A stretch of DNA of 47,572 bases from a virus, in IMG/VR virus record IMGVR_UViG_3300028908_000015, positions 1-47,572 of that record; one strand, written 5' to 3'. The notes under the pieces were generated by a model. That model did no database searches. It was given only the letters and a program-made list of their open reading frames with translations, and had not been told where the DNA came from. Numbering within the stretch: position 1 is the first letter of the stretch; the number at the start of each line of letters is the position of its first letter. Positions 14,957-23,600 of this stretch are shown here, in pieces. Both the position numbers and the translations under genes were made by a program.

Positions 14957-15267
14957 CAATTTAATACCTTAGATTCAACATACCTTAATCGTTGATCCAA
15001 CGAATTTAATCGGGCTTCTTCTTTCTCTTCCATTCGAAGGATATACTCTTTTAACCAATCTTGACTCGATTCAATCCGTTTTAAACTTTCCAGAACCACC
15101 GCAGTTGCTTGTTTACTCTCATTCGCTGAAACCTCACAAGCTAATAATCGGCTTTGGCTTGTTGCATATACTGCTCCAATTACACCACCCATTAGTCCCA
15201 AACCAGTAAGCACTATAGCTATGAATTGCCATAAAGTAGGTATCTTAGCAATACGATCTTCGTCCAT
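14956..15267 (-). CDS. One-span membrane protein with coiled coil, lysis cassette
   Basis: A 103-residue protein starting MDEDRIAKIPTLWQFIAIVL with a membrane span at about 12-35 and a long helical tail (QDWLKEYILRMEEKEEARLN, then SLDQRLRYVE). AGAAAGGCG precedes the ATG. The stop overlaps the endolysin ATG. It resembles a spanin inner-membrane subunit or an atypical holin; which cannot be decided from sequence. Confidence 0.72.
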   Translation of the reverse strand: MDEDRIAKIPTLWQFIAIVLTGLGLMGGVIGAVYATSQSRLLACEVSANESKQATAVVLESLKRIESSQDWLKEYILRMEEKEEARLNSLDQRLRYVESKVLN

Positions 15268-15278
15268 GTAACGCCTTT

Positions 15279-15968
15279 CTATGGAATTACGACTGGAATG
15301 TTATAAGGTGCTTGATAACCAGTGCTTCTCATCGCAGCATTATCGGCAGAAAAATCTTGGGATTGTCCGATAACGCCCACATTCCCTTGATTATGAGAGT
15401 TAGAAGTATCACGTCCACCACCACCAGACCCACCAGAAGTGCTACTATTACTTTGCCCCATGTTAGCTTCTTGCGAATTGTATGAATTAACATTATAATG
15501 CTCGTTCGTAGTCGAGTTATTAACTGTTGTTGGCGCATTCGCCACAGCCGTAGCCGCTCCATACTCTCCCGCTTTTTCGATAAGATAGCCCCCATAAGCA
15601 GCCCCGGCAATACCCAAAGCCACAGGTAGAATACGGAAAGTACCATCAGCGATACGCTCACCAATAGTAGGAGCAGGGGATTTGACTTCGCGTAATGCTC
15701 TTGATAGGGCATAGGGATCCTCCCGGTCGTTGAACAGCATCATCATTGCCATAACCTTAACAAGCTGATTGGTTGGTGTATCCGGTACCTGATACCCCGT
15801 TACTACAGCTTTTAAAAACTCCATCTTCAACTGCAGTTCGGCCTGCCGTTCTTGCGCTCGTTCCTTGGCAATCTCTTTCATCGACTGGTAATACAGATCG
15901 TGCCGGTCTGTGGATGAAGCACAACCCGCCATTGCCAGTACCAAGGCCAACAAAAGAAGTTTTCTCAT
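15279..15968 (-). CDS. Predicted lipoprotein upstream of the lysis genes
   Basis: A 229-residue protein with a lipoprotein signal and lipobox (MRKLLLLALVLAMAGC, lipidated Cys at 16), a charged helix (KEIAKERAQERQAELQLKME), a Gly/Ala-rich hydrophobic stretch near 117-135 and a Gly/Ser/Asn-rich end. It should be anchored in the inner or outer membrane. It could pair with the neighbouring one-span proteins as an outer-membrane spanin, though it is longer than most. It overlaps the previous stop by ATGA. Confidence 0.72.
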   Translation of the reverse strand: MRKLLLLALVLAMAGCASSTDRHDLYYQSMKEIAKERAQERQAELQLKMEFLKAVVTGYQVPDTPTNQLVKVMAMMMLFNDREDPYALSRALREVKSPAPTIGERIADGTFRILPVALGIAGAAYGGYLIEKAGEYGAATAVANAPTTVNNSTTNEHYNVNSYNSQEANMGQSNSSTSGGSGGGGRDTSNSHNQGNVGVIGQSQDFSADNAAMRSTGYQAPYNIPVVIP

Positions 15969-17704
15969 CTCGGTTCCCCCACTAAGGTGCCGTTATAAGT
16001 TACCAGACTCCCGTTGTAAGTGTAAACTTGCATCCCTGTAGGAGCCTGCCCTTCCTCAGCAATAGTGAATTGCACCACATAAGATGTAGTGTTCGCGTTA
16101 CCATTCTGGTCCTGACACCGTACATAGAAAGTATGCTCTTGACCGCAGGCCAAATCAGCTATCGGCGTTGAATGACCAATACCGCCCGTAGTGGCAAAGG
16201 TGTGAGTCATAGACGCATAGTCTATATCCAGTTGGTCCCATTTGCAGGAGGCAAACTCGTTTGTGTCAACGGAGATAATGACATCTTCTGGATTTGACGT
16301 ACAGCTAACCGTACCAGTAGGCTTACCATTGCTGATAGTCGGCGGCAATACATCTTCACCAGAAGCGTATTCATAGGGTCCTATATCCCATGCGGACCCC
16401 TGCGGACGTGCAACACCATCGAAGTCAAATGCGAAATCAGGTCGGGTAACACCCTTATCCACGAAGGGACTCTGGTCTGTATAATGGAAATCGGCGTTTG
16501 CCTCATCAACAAAATAAGGCTGACCGCCGTTCACACCATTAGGCTCATTAAACTCCAGCTTACCCTCATAGTTATAATCCGGCCCTTTGGAAACATAGTT
16601 ATAATCAGCGGTGAAATTGATGTTCGGCGTGGTCGCGTCTATGCCATCCGTCCATGAATAATAACCGGTATCCTCTTGCCCTGGGTAAGAAGCACAACCA
16701 ATAAAAATGTTGTTCAGAATGGTGACATCGTGTGACCACCCATAGTCATGAGTGTCCAAATCAATAGCTTCGGCTCGGAGCAAAATAGGGCCATCGGTGT
16801 TGTGCCCTGTGTCATAGAACAGGTTATTCTCCCATATCACATAGGGCATAGAAGCCTGAGCTACTTGTCCTACACGGACGAACAGGTTATTCCTCCATGT
16901 CCAATGTGAATGATTTACCACACCCTCACGGTTCTGGAGCATGGAAATCGAACCGCTTGAATCATGGACGTAATTACCTTCAATCAAGACGTTATAAGAT
17001 TGCTCACCATTGCTGTCATATATCTGGGTGAAATCCGCGTGAAACCCCCCTTCGTCCATCCCTACAATTTCGTTCCCACGGATAATGAGGTCATGTCCAA
17101 AGGGCCTGAAAATATCGCAATTAGAATTATGATCGAAGAGGTTGTTTTCATAAAGCACGTTATAGGTTTTCGTACCCGTTTGCGTTATGACTATACCACC
17201 ATCGGTGCCATCATAGATAAAGCGATTACTCCGAATAATGACATCATGGGCACCACCATCCGCACCACTATTAGCGGCTATAGCAAGATTGCGACCAAAA
17301 GTATTATTGATGAACTCCCACCAGCTTCCGTAATGGCCGTACACCTCACCGGTAATGGTAAGCCCCTCAACACGGATATAACTTGCCTGTGCGCTATCCC
17401 AGCTACCAAGAGTGAAGGTGCCATCTATAACAACGGTATCTCCGGGATTGGCCTTGAATGTAAACCACGCATCGGCAGTGCCATTCTGGGATGTATAGAC
17501 ATTCTCGGTATACGTACCAGACTTAATGATGAGCACATCACCAGCAGCCATCTGGTTTTTACCATAGGTGATGGTAAGATATGGATTACCAATAGTACCA
17601 TCGCCCGTGTCATCACTACCATCTTTCGCAACGTAGATATCCCGTGCTAAGACAGGCGCCGCAAAGATAGCCAAAATAATAAAAACGATAAATAACTTTT
17701 TCAT
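15965..17704 (-). CDS. Sec-exported right-handed beta-helix protein
   Basis: A 579-residue protein with a signal peptide (MKKLFIVFIILAIFAAPVLA) followed by a DUF1565-like start (IYVAKDGSDDTGDGTIGNPY) and a parallel beta-helix with many NNLFxxxG and RGNEIVG turns (about 25-445). An Ig-like region follows (about 450-550, PPTISNGKPTGTVSCTSNPE), and the end repeats YNGSLVTYNGTLVG. The start is taken at 17704, two bases after the preceding stop; sequence upstream in frame overlaps that gene and lacks a signal. It probably binds or cleaves polysaccharide at the cell surface. The signal peptide is unusual for a phage spike. It pairs with the protein at 9191-10945. Confidence 0.78.
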   Translation of the reverse strand: MKKLFIVFIILAIFAAPVLARDIYVAKDGSDDTGDGTIGNPYLTITYGKNQMAAGDVLIIKSGTYTENVYTSQNGTADAWFTFKANPGDTVVIDGTFTLGSWDSAQASYIRVEGLTITGEVYGHYGSWWEFINNTFGRNLAIAANSGADGGAHDVIIRSNRFIYDGTDGGIVITQTGTKTYNVLYENNLFDHNSNCDIFRPFGHDLIIRGNEIVGMDEGGFHADFTQIYDSNGEQSYNVLIEGNYVHDSSGSISMLQNREGVVNHSHWTWRNNLFVRVGQVAQASMPYVIWENNLFYDTGHNTDGPILLRAEAIDLDTHDYGWSHDVTILNNIFIGCASYPGQEDTGYYSWTDGIDATTPNINFTADYNYVSKGPDYNYEGKLEFNEPNGVNGGQPYFVDEANADFHYTDQSPFVDKGVTRPDFAFDFDGVARPQGSAWDIGPYEYASGEDVLPPTISNGKPTGTVSCTSNPEDVIISVDTNEFASCKWDQLDIDYASMTHTFATTGGIGHSTPIADLACGQEHTFYVRCQDQNGNANTTSYVVQFTIAEEGQAPTGMQVYTYNGSLVTYNGTLVGEPR

Positions 17705-17705
17705 C

Positions 17706-18893
17706 TTAATTACCTGTGGTTGTATTAAAGCCACGGAAGTTATCATAAAATACCGTACCACCAGCAAAAGCCCCCATATTAATTGAGTCTATAACGGCGC
17801 TGTCAACAGCTACGTTAAGCCACTCTTCCGTTGGCGTTACCCCATCAAAATCGGTGATGGTATCCGAGTACCAATACTGAATAACACCATCCCCAGCGCC
17901 CGATGTACTTTCACGCTTAACCCTCACTCGTATATGATACCACGTGCCTTCTGTAACTACAAAAGTAGTGGTTGTACGAGTTACCGTACCAAAGCTAAAG
18001 TCTATTCTATTCGTCGGAAGATACACATACATATAACCTATTTGTGCATCTGCATTATCATAAAATCGAACCGGAGTTCCACTTGACTGGGGCACGTCAA
18101 AATTCCACCACCAGTCAAAAGTAACATCATCCACTCCACTAAAACGCTTTTTCGCCGTTGCAGTAGTATCAGTACCATAGGTGTGTAATGAATAAACCCC
18201 TGCATATGGCTTCGTATTGTCTTGCGGGCACACATCCCCATCTTTAGTAGCGGGGCAAACGATAGTCCCGGAAACCAACTCAAGCCCCGGATCAGTTTCA
18301 AAATCCATGTAAAACAAATCCCCAGTAGGTGCAACTGGAGGCGTACCCGTCTCGTATAATCCACTGGCATCCATAAGAATATTAGTTGCCGTGGGTGTGC
18401 CTACTGTAGCAAGGACCACGCGTTGATTAGCGTTAATCCCGTCATAAACTAAAGAGAGTGTCTGTTCTGTAGTGGTTAAAGTAACCGGAGAGGATAAAAA
18501 AGAGGCGCAATTTGTAAGATCTACATCACAAAGTTGAATATCAACAACAGCTTCTCCTGTATTCACTTTCCCCACAATATTTGTAAAACGCCACGGCTCA
18601 AAAGGGCGCATCCACTCATAAACCGTATCAGCCGCAGGAGACGAAACTGCTTTTTGCTCATACCATTTACCACCGGGAGGAATAGACCATTTGGTATCAT
18701 AATCCGTATCGGAATTTTTAATTAGTACCTGACCTGTCGTACCACCACCAGGGATCAAACGTCCCTCGGGCAAGGGCTGCGCGGCCTGTACATCATCAAC
18801 CGCCTGATCCACTTCCTGCCAAGTATTCTGTAATTTATAGGCGTGGCTGTTAACAGCGAATAGCAGTATCAAAAGCGCAATCAGTTTTTTCAT
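17706..18893 (-). CDS. Sec-exported tail-fibre-module plus LamG-like protein
   Basis: A 395-residue protein: signal peptide MKKLIALLILLFAVNSHA, then a fibre module (GRLIPGGGTTGQVLIKNSDT, DYDTKW) nearly identical in layout to that at 11789-12607, then a LamG/concanavalin-like domain (about 195-395, FYMDFETDPGLELVSG to FYDNFRGF). This is the joined form of what the second cassette encodes as two genes (11789-12607 and 10942-11814). The role is likely surface sugar binding or adhesion. Confidence 0.75.
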   Translation of the reverse strand: MKKLIALLILLFAVNSHAYKLQNTWQEVDQAVDDVQAAQPLPEGRLIPGGGTTGQVLIKNSDTDYDTKWSIPPGGKWYEQKAVSSPAADTVYEWMRPFEPWRFTNIVGKVNTGEAVVDIQLCDVDLTNCASFLSSPVTLTTTEQTLSLVYDGINANQRVVLATVGTPTATNILMDASGLYETGTPPVAPTGDLFYMDFETDPGLELVSGTIVCPATKDGDVCPQDNTKPYAGVYSLHTYGTDTTATAKKRFSGVDDVTFDWWWNFDVPQSSGTPVRFYDNADAQIGYMYVYLPTNRIDFSFGTVTRTTTTFVVTEGTWYHIRVRVKRESTSGAGDGVIQYWYSDTITDFDGVTPTEEWLNVAVDSAVIDSINMGAFAGGTVFYDNFRGFNTTTGN

Positions 18894-18901
18894 TTTTCCT
18901 C

Positions 18902-19108
18902 CTAAGCTGGCGCAAGACCCACAGAAAGTAAAGTACCGTTCTCATCCTTATATTTCAAGCCATTATCTGCGGCGTCGACAAATAGTGTTAGGTTCGGAAC
19001 AGTGGCCGCGTCTTGTGGGACAAAGGTGATATAGTCTCCACTGCTCTCACCAATTTGGTCTAACTTGGCGTCAACCTCACTCCCTTTATACTTACTCTGA
19101 TAGGCCAT
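18902..19108 (-). CDS. Small tail-associated hypothetical protein
   Basis: A 68-residue protein starting MAYQSKYKGSEVDAKLDQIG. The start SKYKGSEVDAKLD resembles the short attachment segments at the N-termini of some tail-fibre proteins. It lies between the fibre gene block and the exported proteins. Function unknown; probably virion-associated. Confidence 0.7.
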   Translation of the reverse strand: MAYQSKYKGSEVDAKLDQIGESSGDYITFVPQDAATVPNLTLFVDAADNGLKYKDENGTLLSVGLAPA

Positions 19109-19110
19109 TT

Positions 19111-19347
19111 CTATCTCCTGTTCATTGGTATTGACTGCCCGGCCTCTGTTTCCATCCGCTGTTTAATCGACAAGAACCGCTCCTTACTGTATTTAAAAGC
19201 GTATTTGTTCAGGGGAAAATGGTACTGTGTTTCATCCTCAAGAATGATGATTTTAAAACCCTCAGCACCAGTATCCCCTTTAACGTTCTTGATCTTCCGC
19301 CATCTAAACCAAGAATGGTGCTTGTACCAAACCGTGTACGTTATCAT
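19111..19347 (-). CDS. Small basic hypothetical protein after the tail fibre
   Basis: A 78-residue basic protein starting MITYTVWYKHHSWFRWRKIK and ending AGQSIPMNRR. The ATG at 19347 comes directly after the tail-fibre stop with CCGGAGGCG upstream; an in-frame start at 19395 would lie inside the fibre gene. The sequence resembles small phage proteins rich in Trp and Lys; role unknown. Confidence 0.7.
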   Translation of the reverse strand: MITYTVWYKHHSWFRWRKIKNVKGDTGAEGFKIIILEDETQYHFPLNKYAFKYSKERFLSIKQRMETEAGQSIPMNRR

Positions 19348-19348
19348 C

Positions 19349-20668
19349 TTACGCCTCCGGTTGAACCAGAAATACCTCAACATCTGGACCAGCACCGTAT
19401 TCAGTTTTCATGGCGAAAATAACCGATAAGTATCGTGGAACGTTATCAAGGATAATTTCAGTTTCCCCAGTATCACCATGATTATGGGGGAGATCCCCAC
19501 CACGAGAACCAGAAGTAGCGTAATTAGCCAAAGCGTAATAGGCTCCACCATACTGACTCCCCGGATCAATCGTAATATATGTTCCACCACCTTTCAAATT
19601 ACTAAGAGGGTGATGGTGGTTCGGCATTTCATCCACCGTCAAAGTATGATCCTGAGTAGTATGTGAATGCAGGGTTGACATAGTGTTTGCCCCGCCCGGT
19701 TGGCCCTGAATGTTAGACCCCATTAAAAAACGGTCATCAGTAAGATTAGGGAGGAATCTGCCTGGCTGATTAAAAATGGGGGAGGCCGCATTTTCATATT
19801 CTGAACCATCGCATACCCTGTATCCAAAAGGCGCGAGATACGCTTGTGGGTTCCCAAGCACATCAGTAAAATTACCATTAGAACTGTCAGTAAAATAACC
19901 CCCTAACCATGCCATAATATGACCTACCGGAACTGTACTAAGAGACTGAGCCACTTGTGTAGCCCAATATTCAGCCCTATCAGCATCATTAGCGGCGGCC
20001 TGTGCAGACTGTAACGCCTGCTGTTCAGAGTTGGACGCATTAGTTTCTGAGGTTTTAGCGTTAGTCTCCGATACTGCCGCCGCATTAGCCGCATCAATGG
20101 CATTCTGTTCTGCGTCCTTAATGTTGGATACATCAAGAGTTAGCGCCCAATAACCTGCGGCGAGGTCATCTGAAAAAGAAGCCCCCGATATGTGCTCTAC
20201 TTTACATATGTATATGTTTCCCGTATTAGGTTCTGTTATGTTATCCCCGGTATAATATTGAACCCCTGAAATCCACTCACCCCGCCATGAAGATGTCTGC
20301 GTCCCTTCTTCAACCGTAACTTCGAGCTGTTGCATCATCATGGTAAGCCTATCCATGTCCTGCTCTAACAGCTCTACGTTGAAAGCATCATTATTAACCC
20401 AATCGGTCTGATTCTCAATAGGAAGGACGCGACGAACTTCAAGCGCTCCTTCCGTGGCGGCATAAGTCAAATGACAAGTGCCCCCTTGATAATCAGAATT
20501 TAATGTAACCGTATAATCGATTCCAAGCTGTAATGGTGTAACCAGCCCAGAAGTATCCTGATGAGTTACAACGAGGTCCTCTTCTTTATATACCTTATAG
20601 CTGTACGAATAATCCCCAGGGCCGGAATACTGAAATCGTATATACGGAACTTCTACGCCAATAGTCAT
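19349..20668 (-). CDS. Tail fibre with T7-type N-terminal and collar-like C-terminal domain
   Basis: A 439-residue fibre. The N-terminal ~150 residues match the T7 gp17 attachment domain (PYIRFQYSGPGDYSYSYKVY, the LEVRRVLPIENQTDW strand and NVELLEQDMDRL). A helical/coiled stretch rich in Ala and Asn follows (about 180-225). The C-terminal part is a phage tail-collar fold with GRFLPNLTDDRFLMG, then HSHTTQDHTLTVDEMPNHHH and PHNHGDTGE, which carries a His-rich metal site. It should sit on the tail and contact the host surface. Its start overlaps the preceding stop as TAATG. Confidence 0.88.
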   Translation of the reverse strand: MTIGVEVPYIRFQYSGPGDYSYSYKVYKEEDLVVTHQDTSGLVTPLQLGIDYTVTLNSDYQGGTCHLTYAATEGALEVRRVLPIENQTDWVNNDAFNVELLEQDMDRLTMMMQQLEVTVEEGTQTSSWRGEWISGVQYYTGDNITEPNTGNIYICKVEHISGASFSDDLAAGYWALTLDVSNIKDAEQNAIDAANAAAVSETNAKTSETNASNSEQQALQSAQAAANDADRAEYWATQVAQSLSTVPVGHIMAWLGGYFTDSSNGNFTDVLGNPQAYLAPFGYRVCDGSEYENAASPIFNQPGRFLPNLTDDRFLMGSNIQGQPGGANTMSTLHSHTTQDHTLTVDEMPNHHHPLSNLKGGGTYITIDPGSQYGGAYYALANYATSGSRGGDLPHNHGDTGETEIILDNVPRYLSVIFAMKTEYGAGPDVEVFLVQPEA

Positions 20669-23600
20669 TACTTAACCCTCCTCGCCGCTGAATATGGGGA
20701 GACGCCCCCTAATTCGAGCGCTCCTCTTGCCGCTTCCCCTTGTCCGATATCACTCAAGCCTATGGCTACGTTCACCGCCTGGCGACCCGGAATACCCGCG
20801 TATTCCGTAAACGCGGCGACCTGCCTCAGCGCCCGCATGATGTCCTCATAACTGATATCATCCTTGGTGAGCTTCTTCAATCCTTTCGCTGTTTCCCCGG
20901 CGGGTGAAAAAATAGGAATGTCCCCCATTGATCGCCCGTAGTCTGTCTTTTCGATGATCAACGATCCCAGAAAGTCCGCCATTTGCCCCACAAGCGGAAT
21001 CATTTTCAAAGGCGAGGTAAGTATTGCCTTGAGGTACGAACGCAGCGCCTCGTCGTCCGTTGACCCCACCTGGGACGCGATCTGAAAAAGAACCGGAAGT
21101 GCAACGGCGTACACGATGAATTGCTTGGCGGCTTCTTGGGGGGTCATGCGTTTGTTGATCGCAGCTTCCAAGGCCAGCATGGTCTTTTGAGCATACTGAC
21201 GTGGAGATGTCGTGAACATTGTAAAAAGCTGCAAAAACTCGGGACCCTGCTGCGCCATGGACAGGTTTGTGAGGTCAGAAGATTGCTGAGTCTGCCGGGT
21301 CACGATTTCCATTTTGCGAATCGCTTCTGCCTTGGACATCCCGTTTTTCACAAGATAACGATAATATGAATAGCCCCCGGCATAAATAGCGCCCACGTCG
21401 CCCGCTTTTACAAACATCATCACTACGTTATTAAAACTCGAGGGAAGCCTCTTTGAAATGATCCCACCAAATTCCGAAGTCTTATAAAGCGCGGCAATAT
21501 CTCGATCTATTGTTTCTCCGCGAGTCTTGATAAAATCCGACAGCTCATAAAGTTCCTGCATATGTTTCTTCGGATCCTTCAAGAACTCTGCCAGGCCGTC
21601 CATGAAATCCGTTACCGGCATTTCAGAAACGTAACCCACTGCCGAAGTAAGCTGCTTTACCATTGCCAAAGGTTTCATGCCAACCATGCCCCGAGCAAGG
21701 TTTGCTCTTATCGTTCTCGCCGCCCTGTTTAGCCAATTCTCATAATCAACTGACGTTCCACCCTTGATAATGTTCCCCAGGAGCTTATCCAGAACTGTGT
21801 AAAATTCGTCTCCATAGGTGTTCTTGATGGCCTTCTGAATCTCTTTATCCCGAAACACCATGTTGACTTCACGCATCTTGGGAGCAAACGCCTTGAAGTG
21901 CTCCATCTGCCGTACATAGAAATTGAATTTTCCTATGTCACTTCTTGGCTGTGTAACCGCTGTAGAACTTACCCGCGATTTTAAAGAACCCGCCCCTACC
22001 CCGCGATACTCTACCGGACGTAACTGCGCTAACAGATCATCGACCACGTTTTCTGCCGACAGCTTAGTGATGTCTCTTAATATCGGAGAATAGTTCTTGC
22101 GGCGTTCAAGGTTAGTACCGTAAATATATCGGTACACTTCGTTGATCTCATCGTAATATTGATCGTATATCGAAAGCTGTGTCTTTATGAACTCCAAGTC
22201 TTTCTCGTTAAGGTGTCCTAAGATAACCCGCTTATGTTCTTCTGTAAGGCCAATATCTTTCCACACCTTTTCAACTTCCGGGTCCTGCAATTCCATCCAA
22301 AGGTTTCTGAGCTCCGCATGCGTAAGATTGAGCGTGATCCGTTCTCCCGTAGCGTTGCCTTCCTTATCGATCACGTCCACAGTCAGGATCTGCTTTTTCC
22401 CGGCACGCTCCTCTTTCCAGAAATACCGCTTGGCAAGTCCGATTCGAGTTTCTTCATCCTTGCCCGCAAAACCATAGATCTTGGCCGCCTCAAGCATGAT
22501 CTGACGGCTTTTATCCCTCATACCCTTACGAGACCCTACCTGGGCATCGATAAGCTCTGTAAACGTGCGTGCGGCCCCCTCGCCAATCGCGTCACGAAGT
22601 CCCATGTCGATTTTTTCCATGAGACCTGTGAAATCGTACAGGGTGTTCAAAAGCAGTTTGTCCCAAGCCTTACGAAAGGCGTTCACCCGGTTCTCATAGG
22701 CCCCACGTTCCCTTGGATCCAGCCCTTTTCTCCGGGCTACACTATCCAGGGACGCCTTGATTTTTCGCTTGGCGTCCTCGATACGCCGCATGGAATCCGC
22801 CAATTCCTGCGCGCGAAGTTCCTGACCGTAATCGAAAAACGTCTGCAGATCATCGTGCAGCGCCCTTAAAGCGGTTTCATCCATGTTCGGCATGTTGGCC
22901 CTGGTTTCCAACACCTGGCGTTCAAGCTTATCGTACCAGGTACCGTAATCCAATGGGATTTCAGCCGCCATTTTTTTGGCAAGCGCCTTGGCCTCTTTCA
23001 CCGGCATGTTCATTATGCGAATGAGGTTATCTGCCTGTTCCTGAAAAGAAGCCGTGAACTTACCCTTGGGCTTACCGGACTGCTTTTTGACCTTCTGCCG
23101 CTTGACCAGTTTCGTTATACGGTCGCGCATCTTCGCTCTGGATTTGGTCTGTGCAGAGCGGTTACGAGCGCGTCTGACCATGGCTTTGTACTCGGCCTTA
23201 GCCTTGGCATAGCCTTCCTTGTTTCCGGCCCTCATAGCGGCTCTTGCGTCCGCTGCACGCCGTTTTAGCCCTTCCTTGAAGGCCACATACTCATCTACGT
23301 ATTTTCCCGCCCTCGTAGGCGTTTGCCCAGTCGCTTCCCTGCTTTGGGTTTTAACCGACTTCTTGCGCGGGGCATATAAGGTCTGTTCCGTTTCCGCCTG
23401 CGCCTGTGCGATAACATGCTGATACGCTTTATCCCTTTGATTCGTGAGCATTTCGGCATAGAACTGTTCCATCTCCGGGCTTAAAGGAATACGCTCCCCT
23501 TTGAGCGCTGTGACCACATTGCCCAACCATGTCTTCAGCTTCTCAAATACCGTTCGCAGCCCCTTCGTTGGTGCGTCCCCGGTCGCCAAATACTCCGTAA

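Noticed and set aside
16964-17650. 228-codon + strand frame opposite the beta-helix gene
   Set aside because: Shadow of a minus-strand gene with signal peptide and beta-helix repeats.
19349-20668. Diversity-generating retroelement target, as in BPP-1 phage
   Set aside because: The morphogenesis genes resemble BPP-1, but no reverse transcriptase (YxDD) gene and no template/variable repeat pair was found.
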